DNA from: Furfurilactobacillus rossiae DSM 15814
GTDB lineage: Bacteria > Bacillota > Bacilli > Lactobacillales > Lactobacillaceae
Length of the DNA stretch: 47,975 nucleotides
Reading direction: 5' to 3'
Assembly (NCBI RefSeq): GCF_000428925.1
Contig: NZ_AUAW01000020.1
Location: 1 to 47,975 of the forward strand
The notes beneath the pieces were generated by a model. The model was given only the letters and a program-made list of their open reading frames with translations. It was not told where the DNA came from and made no database searches. Both the position numbers and the translations under genes were made by a program. This document shows, piece after piece, positions 17,358 through 24,786 of this stretch. How positions within the stretch are numbered: position 1 is the stretch's first letter; each line of letters opens with the position of its first letter.

Positions 17358-17400
17358 AAAAAAAGACCTCTCACAATCGTCGAGCCTGATGTGAGAGGTC
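17358..17400 (-). terminator. Riboswitch-controlled terminator of the ykoEDC operon
   Basis: On the minus strand gacctctcaca…tgtgagaggtc is followed by T7. It lies between the TPP aptamer and the ykoE ribosome binding site, as expected for a transcription-terminating expression platform. Confidence 0.9.
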
Positions 17401-17445
17401 GTATTTCCGTATTGTAAATAACCCGTTTTTACACGGATTCCGGTT

Positions 17446-17518
17446 ACGTATCTCCCTTCGCCGGTATTAACCGGATCAGGTTCAATGGGTTTTATCTCAG
17501 CCAAATGGCACCCCAGAT
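17446..17518 (-). promoter_or_regulatory. TPP riboswitch (THI element)
   Basis: Read on the minus strand, the invariant words appear in order: ggggtgcc, ggctgagata, aaaaccc, ttgaacctgatc, ggttaataccggcg and aagggaga. These are the pyrimidine- and pyrophosphate-sensor loops of the thiamine pyrophosphate aptamer. Bound TPP should stabilise the aptamer, allow the downstream terminator to form and shut off ykoEDC. Confidence 0.95.
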
Positions 17519-17645
17519 ATAATGTTATTACGCAATTATCTTAGCTGAAACCGGTTCATATTTCAAATGAAACCTTAGTGAGAAGTCGGCGACCGACGTT
17601 TAAAAATACGCTTAAGTTTAGTCAGCAAACAAACGTAGCGCTTAA

Positions 17646-18254
17646 TTAGCGTGACCGGCGAACGGCTAAAATGGCTCCACCGATGATTGGCACAATAATG
17701 ATGCCGGCAATCATTTCCGCAATTCCATTGACGCCAACCAGTGATAATAAAATCCACGTGAAGGTGCCACTGTGCGGAATGCCAGGAAAGTAGATGTGGA
17801 ACATTACGATGGTAATCCATGAGAAAATAACAACTAACGCCGTGTTGGTAAATGAAGCCATGAAGCCTGACAAAGTTAATGCCCAACCACGATGTTGTCG
17901 TTTGACCGCCAATTCTTGAAAAATGTACCCAACGACGATTCCAATCATTACTCGTGGCAAAATCGCGGTGACAGGATTACGAAATAGGAAGGCACCAAGG
18001 TTGTAGACTGTCGTCCAAGCCTGAATGAGTGACGCTAGGCCCCAGACGCCACCGATAAGGCCGCCCCACCATGGGCCCATGACAATTGCGGCAATCGCGA
18101 CGGTAAATTGAATGATTGAAATTTGAATGCCCAGTGCAGTGAGTCCCAAGGGAATGTAACCTAAAAAGGGTACCAAAACCTGAACAATGATAATCGCAAT
18201 AAACAACGCAGCCAACACAAGGTTGCGGGTATTTGTGCTTGAACTTGATTTCAT
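17646..18254 (-). CDS. ECF transporter S-component
   Basis: 202 aa with about six membrane helices. FLGYIPLG, MGPWWGGLIGGVWG and the fourth-helix motif NPVTAILPRVMIGIVVGYIF are typical of the PF12822-type S-components that use the shared EcfA1A2T module. Related subunits take pantothenate, folate or other vitamins; no riboswitch is visible here, so the substrate cannot be named. A GAGAGG site precedes ATG 18254. It does not appear to belong to the ykoEDC operon, which starts downstream of its own riboswitch. Confidence 0.85.
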   Translation of the reverse strand: MKSSSSTNTRNLVLAALFIAIIIVQVLVPFLGYIPLGLTALGIQISIIQFTVAIAAIVMGPWWGGLIGGVWGLASLIQAWTTVYNLGAFLFRNPVTAILPRVMIGIVVGYIFQELAVKRQHRGWALTLSGFMASFTNTALVVIFSWITIVMFHIYFPGIPHSGTFTWILLSLVGVNGIAEMIAGIIIVPIIGGAILAVRRSR

Positions 18255-18304
18255 ATGGTTAGCCTCTCGGATAAAAGTTTAGTCCTCAATCGTGGATGAA
18301 CAGT

Positions 18305-18622
18305 CTAGTCGAGCAGGACACGAATGCCCATGACGATGTTATAAAACCACAATACTAATGACGCAAGACCAAATGCTCCGATAAAAAGGAGTGTTAACCA
18401 ACCCATCCCAGCGTTTGGTCCGATGGTTAGTCCGTAAACAGCCACGAAGAAGAAAATTCCGAAAGCCATCAATGTTGGCAATAACTGTGTCCAGAAGGCA
18501 CGTGCGGCATGTGTTGTTACATCGCGTTGTCCAGCGGCTGCAATCCAAACGACTAGTGGAAATAAAACGGGTAGAAATAGAATGCTTAGGTAACTGAGGG
18601 CACTTAAAATTTTATGTGTCAT
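18305..18622 (-). CDS. DUF4870-like small membrane protein
   Basis: 105 aa with three hydrophobic helices. The first helix is followed by AAAGQRDVTTHAARAFWTQL, the residue pattern (…H A…A.N.Q) of the Tic20/DUF4870 family of small membrane proteins. A GAGAGG site lies upstream of ATG 18622. It sits 50 bp upstream of the S-component gene on the same strand and may share its transcript. Function unknown. Confidence 0.7.
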   Translation of the reverse strand: MTHKILSALSYLSILFLPVLFPLVVWIAAAGQRDVTTHAARAFWTQLLPTLMAFGIFFFVAVYGLTIGPNAGMGWLTLLFIGAFGLASLVLWFYNIVMGIRVLLD

Positions 18623-18723
18623 GATACCTCTCCTGTATTGATAAAATTAATACTTTTATTTTACGCTATCCCGTTTGATCACGCCAAAAGTTTTGTTCAG
18701 AATCGGCCGTCTACGAGATAGTG

Positions 18724-18839
18724 TGAACGGTTGTCGATATTGATACGCTCCGCCGTGGGACCGTCCGCAACCTAAATTCGGGCACACTCCCGAATTAACG
18801 TTACTTTCACGGCTCGGTATCAATATTAACGCCTATGTC
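18724..18839 (+). repeat. Structured repeat family B, copy B2 (middle arm deleted)
   Basis: About 115 bp only. The outer stem (gtcgatattgatac with gtatcaatattaac), gccgtg/cacggc and the inner hairpin aattcggg/cccgaatt are all kept. The whole middle arm present in the other four copies is missing, with a clean join from gggacc to gtccgcaacc. It lies 89 bp upstream of A3, same orientation. Confidence 0.75.
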
Positions 18840-18927
18840 TAACGTGATCGAAGTTTCCGCATGAACGGCATTTAATTCCAAGCGATATTTTAACTGCAGT
18901 AGTTCACTGGTGTGTTAGCGATTCATT

Positions 18928-19113
18928 AGTGGAGTGAAGCTGATTGAAAACAGAGTTCCGTGTCGACAACACTTAGCGGCATGAACTTGGGCCGCTTAGT
19001 GTTGTGGGACGACTTCTGAGACGAACTGTGGCTCAGAATCGAAGGTGAAAACTGCTGGTTTTGCAGGTTGAACCTGGTCCCATGGAACGGCGATTCCAAT
19101 CGGCGTAACGGCA
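18928..19113 (+). repeat. Structured repeat family A, copy A3
   Basis: The long arm acaacacttagcggc pairs with gccgcttagtgttgt and tctgagac with ggctcaga. gttccgtg/catggaac and cggcgtaacggc are conserved. The element sits between the nucleoside hydrolase terminator and B2, outside any gene. Confidence 0.75.
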
Positions 19114-19140
19114 GTGATCTCTTGAAACTTTTATGTTGAT

Positions 19141-19177
19141 AAAAAACGACTCCGCCAATTGAGGGGGGAGTCGTTTT
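19141..19177 (-). terminator. Terminator after the nucleoside hydrolase
   Basis: aaaacgactccccc and ggagtcgtttttt form a stem with a T-run on the minus strand, 38 bp beyond the hydrolase stop. A weaker T-run exists on the plus strand, so it may also end a transcript of the B2-A3 pair. Confidence 0.85.
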
Positions 19178-19214
19178 GGATATTTAATATCGCACAAGAC
19201 GATGTTAGTTAATT

Positions 19215-20186
19215 TTAGTGTTTGGCGAACAAGTTGGTTAACAAGTCCATGAAGTGGGCGAGGTAACGGTCCTTGTCGACATCCACAGCAACCTTCATGT
19301 TGGTTGTTGGGTCGTTCAAACGTGCAGTGTCACCGATTGTACGGCCAACATCGGCAGGGTTAGCTGGGTCATCATGGGTAACTTTCATGTTCAAATCGAT
19401 CAACTTAGCATAGCTAGGATCGATGGCAACACCAACGGCCAATGGGTCATGAATGGCACAACCGTTTTTGTCGATGTCCAAGTTGTAGTAGGCGTCGATG
19501 TAGTAGTCGGTGATGTCGGCATACTTTTCACCGGCAACCGTGCCTAAGTCACGCCATTGTTGTGTTTCTTTCTTTGTTAACAATGTCCGCAGGGTAACAT
19601 CCAAGCCAACCATTGTGGACTTCAATGGTGAACGGAAGACACGGTCAGCAGCGGCTGGATCTTGGTTAATGTTGGCTTCTGTGAAGGCTGTAACATTACC
19701 AGGAACCGTCAAAGCACCACCCATAAAGGTCATGTTACCAATTAACTTAGCGATTTCAGGGTCTTTAGTGATGGCTGCATCCAAGTTGGTTTGTGGGCCA
19801 GTTGGAACCAAAATTAAGTTGTCACCGTATTTATGAGCAGCATCGATGATGAAATCAACCGCGCCTTCAGATTCAACGGCACGTTTGGCCTTTGGCACCT
19901 TAACTTCACCGATTCCGTTGACACCGTGAATCTTTTGACTGATTTCCATCACGTCAAAGTGATCCGTGGTGCTTGAGTGTGATTCACCCAAGAAGACAGG
20001 CACATCAGTGGCACCCAATAATTCCAATAGGTCCAGTGAATTTTCAGCTGATTTATCAACCAGTACGTTTCCGTATGATGAAACGATCCCAATCAGATCA
20101 ACTTCTGGTGAAGCAACCGCATAAGCAATAGCCAGGGCATCGTCAACACCAGTGTCCAAATCAAGAATCATTTTCTTTGTAGCCAT
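19215..20186 (-). CDS. Inosine-uridine-type nucleoside hydrolase
   Basis: 323 aa. The calcium-binding signature DLDTGVDDA (9-17), the VPTGPQTNL segment, NITFMGGAL-like NMTFMGGALTVPGN and the late Asp in HDPLAV define the IUNH fold. The enzyme cleaves the N-glycosidic bond of ribonucleosides to release base and ribose for salvage. Base preference cannot be read from sequence. GGGGG precedes ATG 20186. A short inverted repeat just downstream of the likely -10 suggests repression by an unknown regulator. Confidence 0.92.
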   Translation of the reverse strand: MATKKMILDLDTGVDDALAIAYAVASPEVDLIGIVSSYGNVLVDKSAENSLDLLELLGATDVPVFLGESHSSTTDHFDVMEISQKIHGVNGIGEVKVPKAKRAVESEGAVDFIIDAAHKYGDNLILVPTGPQTNLDAAITKDPEIAKLIGNMTFMGGALTVPGNVTAFTEANINQDPAAADRVFRSPLKSTMVGLDVTLRTLLTKKETQQWRDLGTVAGEKYADITDYYIDAYYNLDIDKNGCAIHDPLAVGVAIDPSYAKLIDLNMKVTHDDPANPADVGRTIGDTARLNDPTTNMKVAVDVDKDRYLAHFMDLLTNLFAKH

Positions 20187-20223
20187 CTTGTAACCCCCGA
20201 AAAATAAGATTTAACACTGTGAA

Positions 20224-20249
20224 AGTGTCTATTTACACTCTCAATAATA
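20224..20249 (-). promoter_or_regulatory. Promoter and operator-like repeat of the nucleoside hydrolase
   Basis: A -10-like TATTAT (minus strand, 20244-20249) is followed at once by the inverted repeat AGTGT-ctattt-ACACT (20224-20239). A repeat overlapping the expected transcription start is typical of a repressor site. The cognate regulator is not known. Confidence 0.45.
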
Positions 20250-20342
20250 GACGAATGAAAGCCCTTACTCAAGTCCTACCGTTCATTTCTCATTTTCTTA
20301 TTAAGTTAGTCCAGGCCAAATGCGAATAGACCAGTGACAAGG

Positions 20343-21242
20343 TTAATCAATATCAGTAGCAGGGATAGCGGTTGGTAGCTGGCTTTTGATGGTCTGAACC
20401 ATTTGCTCAACAGTGGCAGGGTGCCAATTTTTGCGGAACAATAGCTGAATGTGCAGTTTCGTGGGAATGTTCGGAGTTAAACGTTTTAGCAGTCCATTTG
20501 CTAATTCGTCCTGGATTACGAAATCTGGTAGAAAACTGAATCCCAGACCAGCGCTTACGGTTTGCTTGATGGCTGCCAAACTCCAGACTTCCATCGTTTG
20601 CATATGCGTCTCGGAATATTGTTGATGGCGATACTGTTCAAAGGCCTGTCGGTAGCCACACTGTTTTTCATTGATAACGAAGTGAGCTTGCGGTTGTGCC
20701 AATATAGCTTCCAGTGTGGTCGGCGCATCTCTGGCCGCAACGAGCGAACAGCGTTGTTCGCCTAAGTCGATGACTGATAATTGTGGATCTGGCTTAAATA
20801 ATGGCCACAGCATTATGGCAACGTCGGCCTGGTCGGATAGTAACAGTTTGCGGTTTTGAACACAGGTTGCATTGTTAATGGTGAGATTAACGAGGGGATT
20901 GTGTGCGGCAAAACTTTGCAGGATCGGATTCAAACCGTACAACATTAACGATTCCGGGACCGACAAACGCAGTGAGCCACTCAGTTGATGTGGTGTTGCC
21001 AAGTCGGTGACTTGTTGATAGCTCGCTAAAATAGCGTCGGCAAGGGGAACCAGTCGTTTGCCAGCTGGGGATAAACGTAGTGTCTTACCACGAAAAAGAA
21101 AGGGTGGTTCGCCGATGACACTCGCCAGTCGTTTCATTTGCGCAGTAATTGTTGATTGCGTGTAATTAAGTTCGGTAGCGGCAGCCGAATAACTTCCGGT
21201 CGCCAAAATGATTTTAAATGTTCGAAAGTACTGAATATCCAT
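20343..21242 (-). CDS. LysR-family transcriptional regulator
   Basis: 299 aa from ATG 21242 (MDIQYFRTF…), chosen because GGAGG lies 8 nt upstream. Residues 1-60 hold the winged HTH (SYSAAATELNYTQSTITAQMKRL). The rest is the periplasmic-binding-protein-like effector domain with SGSLRLSVPES and GLGFSFLPDFV. It is divergent from an alpha/beta hydrolase across 168 AT-rich bp, the classical LysR arrangement, so it probably controls that gene in response to a small ligand. Confidence 0.9.
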   Translation of the reverse strand: MDIQYFRTFKIILATGSYSAAATELNYTQSTITAQMKRLASVIGEPPFLFRGKTLRLSPAGKRLVPLADAILASYQQVTDLATPHQLSGSLRLSVPESLMLYGLNPILQSFAAHNPLVNLTINNATCVQNRKLLLSDQADVAIMLWPLFKPDPQLSVIDLGEQRCSLVAARDAPTTLEAILAQPQAHFVINEKQCGYRQAFEQYRHQQYSETHMQTMEVWSLAAIKQTVSAGLGFSFLPDFVIQDELANGLLKRLTPNIPTKLHIQLLFRKNWHPATVEQMVQTIKSQLPTAIPATDID

Positions 21243-21410
21243 AAGTATTGCCTCCATCGGTGATTTGAAAGAGAACTATCACTTTTTTGTCTTTTTAACG
21301 TGGTTCAATATTTTCAATAGTTTAGTTTAAAAAGTTCAATTTTTATGAATGCCAATTTGTTCTTATACTAAATAAAAAGAGAACGTTGCACAAGCTGGAG
21401 GCAATTTAGA

Positions 21411-22292
21411 ATGGAAAAAATAATTGATACACAGAATCTGCACATGGCCGTTAACATCAGTGGTCCTAGTGATGGCCAGCCATTGATATTACTCCACGGC
21501 TGGCCGGATAGTTGGCACACTTGGGATGCAATGCTACCGATATTACACCAAGCGGGTTACAAGACGTTTGTTCCGTCACTGCGGGGATTTGGCCACACTT
21601 GCTTCCGACATGAACAAACGCGCCGGACCGGTAGCTTTTTCGCATTGGCTCAAGATATTAAGGATTTGATCGATGTACTGCAATTGGGGCAAGTGCGGTT
21701 GATTGGTCAAGACTGGGGCGCGTTTACAGCGTTAATGATGAGCAACCTATGGGGGACGGCCATTGTTCGCAGTAGTGTAGTCCTCGCAGAGGGGTGGCAA
21801 ACGTTTGGAAACCTATCCTTAGATCAAATTCAAAATTTCTGGTATCAGTGGTTCATGACAACGGAACAGGGTGAGCGTTACGTGCGCAATCATCCATTAA
21901 CATTTGCCGAACACATGTGGCAATCGTGGAGTCCACAATATGAACTAACTGATGCGGATCACGCTGATTTTGAAGAAACATTTGCCAATCCAGATTGGGC
22001 AGCGGTGACGCTCGATATGTATCGGTCTCGCTGGGGGTATGCACCGACGGATGGGAATTACGCACCGTTAGCTGAACGGGTACAACGAAATGATCGAATT
22101 GCAGTGCCAACGCTAAACATAATTGGTCGGGCCGATGGTTGTACTGATTATCACCAGGCTAGTTCAATGGCCTCGTTTATGGATGGACCGTTCAAACAGG
22201 AATTGTGGCCGCAAGCAGGACACTTTCTCCAACGAGAACAATCAACACGAGTCGCCAATGAAGCCATTCAGTGGTTTGAACATACTAAATAA
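21411..22292 (+). CDS. Alpha/beta hydrolase, epoxide hydrolase/dehalogenase type
   Basis: 293 aa. HGWPDSWHTW (29-38) gives the HGxP oxyanion motif of epoxide hydrolases and haloalkane dehalogenases. The elbow GQDWGA carries Asp (D101), not Ser, as nucleophile. The acid region is GRADGCT and the histidine lies in AGHFLQRE. An Asp nucleophile points to a covalent ester mechanism on epoxides, C-halogen or similar bonds. The true substrate is unknown. GGAGGC precedes ATG 21411, and a -10-like TATACT lies at 21364-21369. It is divergent from a LysR regulator. Confidence 0.85.
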   Translation: MEKIIDTQNLHMAVNISGPSDGQPLILLHGWPDSWHTWDAMLPILHQAGYKTFVPSLRGFGHTCFRHEQTRRTGSFFALAQDIKDLIDVLQLGQVRLIGQDWGAFTALMMSNLWGTAIVRSSVVLAEGWQTFGNLSLDQIQNFWYQWFMTTEQGERYVRNHPLTFAEHMWQSWSPQYELTDADHADFEETFANPDWAAVTLDMYRSRWGYAPTDGNYAPLAERVQRNDRIAVPTLNIIGRADGCTDYHQASSMASFMDGPFKQELWPQAGHFLQREQSTRVANEAIQWFEHTK

Positions 22293-22412
22293 CGTAACTA
22301 GAAAATGGCGCTGTGACAAAATAACAAAATAATCATAGTCAATAAAAAAGATGGACGCGCTTGTCGAAAACCATAATAATGGAGAGGCAATTGACAAGGT
22401 GGGACATTCATC

Positions 22413-22985
22413 ATGATGACAGTGATTTTGAGTTTACTATTATTAATTTATTTTATCCGTGGTCAGTTTGGGTTTGAACGCCCTAAACGCTGGCGATACT
22501 GGTTAATTCCGATTTTTTCATTAATTATGTTTGGCGTGACGTTTAAATATAGCGGCGTCAACGTTATCATCGCGTTGGGGATGTTGATACTTGGTACCGT
22601 AATAGGTGTGTATCAAGGCCAATTTGCCACGATTCGTCCGATAAAAAAGTCAAATTTAGAAGATCGCGTGGAAGTACGTGGTGGGCTTCACTACCTCATC
22701 GGGTGGGCGTTGATTTTAGCGATTCAAGTGGTCGCTGAAGCGACTCTGAAACACGAGGAACTTGCCATTGTGGCGGTGTCTAAGGAAGCTTTTCAGGGCG
22801 TCATCGAGGAACTATTTCCACTTCGACGAATTCACGGCGGTGGTTGGTGGGTTCTATGGGCCTTGTCTGCAAGTTCCAGCCTGAGTTACACCTTAACTTT
22901 GGGTCGTCGTTCACCGGCCTTCTGGGCAACGATTAAACGACATGCGCGACGTGACGAACGCCGTGCTGACCGGAAACGGATGTGA
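22413..22985 (+). CDS. Membrane protein, CcdC/DUF1453-like
   Basis: 190 aa with about four hydrophobic helices (LLLLIYFIRGQFGF, a second pair around residues 30-65, another near 95-110). The GTVIGVYQGQFATIRPI loop resembles the first repeat of CcdC-type DUF1453 proteins, but the match is by eye only. The C-terminus is strongly basic (RHARRDERRADRKRM). Its stop overlaps the start of the CadD-type gene (ATGTGATG), implying translational coupling. Function unknown. Confidence 0.6.
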   Translation: MMTVILSLLLLIYFIRGQFGFERPKRWRYWLIPIFSLIMFGVTFKYSGVNVIIALGMLILGTVIGVYQGQFATIRPIKKSNLEDRVEVRGGLHYLIGWALILAIQVVAEATLKHEELAIVAVSKEAFQGVIEELFPLRRIHGGGWWVLWALSASSSLSYTLTLGRRSPAFWATIKRHARRDERRADRKRM

Positions 22986-23593
22986 TGAGCATGGCGTTGA
23001 TATGGTCAGCAGTCGTGGCTTTTTTGGTCACGAATACAGATGATTTAATTCTGTTAATGTTGTTTTGGGGAATCGTGCGCACGGTCCGTGACCGGACGAT
23101 CGTCATTGTTGGTCAGTATGCCGGGATTCTGTCACTGGTTGCGGCCAGTTGGCTACTTAGTTTAGGTTTCATGACAGTCCCAACAAAGTGGGTCGGTTTA
23201 TTGGGACTGCTACCGTTGACTGTTGGGGTTGTCAATCTTTGGAAATGGGTCAAACGGCCACAAGCCGTAACCGAAGCCACGGCGGAGGAAGCCAGTACTG
23301 TTTCCGCAATATCTGGCAAACTCTCCGTGGCATTGGTTTGGAGTGTGACCGTCGGTGATGGTGGGGACAATCTAAGCGTCTACATCCCGTTTTTTGTACA
23401 TCAACCGTTGTGGCGAATGGTCACAATTGTTTTCGTCTTTATTGTGATGACGGCTTTTTGGCTATGGTTAAGTAACCGTTTGGTCCAAACGAAGGCTATC
23501 GCTCATGGCATTGAACGGTTTGGTACATGGTTGATTCCATGTCTGTTCATCATCATTGGTCTATTTATTATTTTAAGTAGCGGTTTATTTTAA
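22985..23593 (+). CDS. cadD: CadD-family cadmium/cation efflux transporter
   Basis: About 202 aa, with five to six membrane helices. The family marks are VTNTDDLILLMLFWG near the N-terminus and the repeat-related GDGGDNLSVYIPFF at about residue 125. CadD proteins confer cadmium resistance in staphylococci; the natural substrate here is not certain. GTG 22982, ATG 22985 and ATG 22991 are all possible starts; TGATG coupling favours 22985. A neighbouring MntR/DtxR-type regulator and a P1B-ATPase make this a metal cluster. Confidence 0.82.
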   Translation: MSMALIWSAVVAFLVTNTDDLILLMLFWGIVRTVRDRTIVIVGQYAGILSLVAASWLLSLGFMTVPTKWVGLLGLLPLTVGVVNLWKWVKRPQAVTEATAEEASTVSAISGKLSVALVWSVTVGDGGDNLSVYIPFFVHQPLWRMVTIVFVFIVMTAFWLWLSNRLVQTKAIAHGIERFGTWLIPCLFIIIGLFIILSSGLF

Positions 23594-23601
23594 ACAAAAC
23601 T

Positions 23602-23648
23602 CAAAAGGCGATTTCACCACGTTTTTGCGTGCTGAAATCGCCTTTTTG
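23602..23648. terminator. Terminator between cadD and the DtxR-type gene
   Basis: aaaaggcgatttca and tgaaatcgcctttt form a long stem with T5 on + and an A-rich start that gives a T-run on -. It separates two convergent genes. Confidence 0.85.
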
Positions 23649-23661
23649 GAAAACTATTCAA

Positions 23662-24312
23662 TTATAATTTATCAACGAAAATATTGTTGGCGGCCTTAAA
23701 ACTGACATCAACAGTAGAACCATCGGCTTTCGCTAACGTCAATGGGCCTTCAAACGGTGCGTGACTTTTGATCGTGTACGTTTGTTCGATAGAGAAGTTG
23801 AGGCTTTCCAAGTAGTCCAGCAAGTCGTGGTTATCCACGAACCGTGCCAAACGAATCTTTGTGCCATCTGCAACTTCGTCCAGCGTTGTCCGACTGCCGA
23901 CTTCGTAGTTACCGGCCTGATCAGGAATGGCACCGCCGTGTGGGCAGTGACCAGGGTGATCTAGAAAGGCGTCAAGTGCGTCAATCATATGATCACTTGA
24001 GCTGTGTTCCAGTTTTTCCGCCTCTTGATGCACTGTTGCCAAAGTGTAGCCTAATTTTTGAAATAGGAAACACTCCCATAAACGGTGTTTACGAACCAGT
24101 TCCTCAGCTGCCTTACGACCAGACTTAGTTAGTGAGATCCCAGCATAAGGTGTGTGTGACACCAACCGTTCTTCCACTAATTTATTGATCATTTCAGTAA
24201 CTGACGCCGCCGCAATGTCGAGACTCAACGATAATTGTTTATTTGAAACTTTTCCAGAAACGCCACCTAATTCAAAAATCATTTTTAGGTAGTCTTCCTT
24301 CATAGGAGTCAT
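23662..24312 (-). CDS. DtxR/MntR-family metal-dependent repressor
   Basis: 216 aa. A winged HTH (LSLSLDIAAASVTEMINKL, about 27-45) precedes the metal-binding dimerisation domain, where H76, E99, E102 and H103 align with the MntR ligands. D7 is kept, but the residue matching MntR E11 is K10. A C-terminal FeoA/SH3-like domain (about 145-216) makes it the long SirR/ScaR form. It probably senses Mn2+ or Fe2+ and represses metal uptake genes elsewhere. It has its own promoter and is convergent with cadD. Confidence 0.88.
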   Translation of the reverse strand: MTPMKEDYLKMIFELGGVSGKVSNKQLSLSLDIAAASVTEMINKLVEERLVSHTPYAGISLTKSGRKAAEELVRKHRLWECFLFQKLGYTLATVHQEAEKLEHSSSDHMIDALDAFLDHPGHCPHGGAIPDQAGNYEVGSRTTLDEVADGTKIRLARFVDNHDLLDYLESLNFSIEQTYTIKSHAPFEGPLTLAKADGSTVDVSFKAANNIFVDKL

Positions 24313-24351
24313 TTTATTCCACCCGTTAATTTAATTTTGTGCGTTACAACA

Positions 24352-24380
24352 TTTATAGCCCATTTACGCATAAATAACAA
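24352..24380 (-). promoter_or_regulatory. Promoter of the DtxR-type regulator
   Basis: On the minus strand TTGTTA (24375-24380) and TATAAA (24352-24357) are separated by exactly 17 bp, about 40 bp before the start codon. Confidence 0.6.
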
Positions 24381-24718
24381 GTAAATGACGGCGAAGATAG
24401 AGAAAAAGTAAGTGGCGTCACAATTGGTTTTAAGCGATTTTTATATTGTTGAGTGATTGTCACAGTATAAGCATTTAAATTGTCTCTTATTAATGATTGC
24501 TTGATAATTATTATGTTGCAGATGATTATCGCTTCATAAGACAAGCGGCGTGCCCTTGTCTTGCAGCATAGGTGCTCATAAGTTTCATTTGACTCACTCT
24601 TGAGCTGTCTTTTTTTGAAAACAACAGTGTCGAATTAAACGTATCCTTAATAGTTATTGAGACCAATTTAAAGGAAAAGTATTTTTTGAATAAATAGGGT
24701 GGAAAAATAAACTATTTA
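24381..24718. other. AT-rich intergenic region with one hairpin
   Basis: No gene is visible. The only clear structure is AAGACAAG-cggcgtgcc-CTTGTCTT near 24538-24562, about 180 bp before the P-type ATPase promoter. It is not followed by a T-run and does not match a riboswitch that I know (checked by eye for yybP-ykoY and NiCo words). Confidence 0.4.
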
Positions 24719-24747
24719 TTGATTGCTTAGAATGATTCTAATATAAT
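24719..24747 (+). promoter_or_regulatory. Promoter with Fur/PerR-like operator
   Basis: TTGATT (24719-24724) and TATAAT (24742-24747) are 17 bp apart. The spacer is filled by a perfect 7-1-7 palindrome, TTAGAATGATTCTAA (24727-24741). Its symmetry and core match the PerR/Fur/Zur class of boxes (PerR consensus TTATAATnATTATAA). A bound repressor would block RNA polymerase directly. The gene served is the P1B-ATPase at 24787. Confidence 0.75.
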
Positions 24748-24786
24748 AAGTTTAACAAACAACACATAACGAAGGAGAGGGTACCC

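Noticed and set aside
24381-24718. Possible manganese or cobalt riboswitch before the P1B-ATPase
   Set aside because: The conserved words of yybP-ykoY or NiCo aptamers are not present, and the one hairpin has no expression platform next to it. The Fur/PerR-like box explains regulation better.
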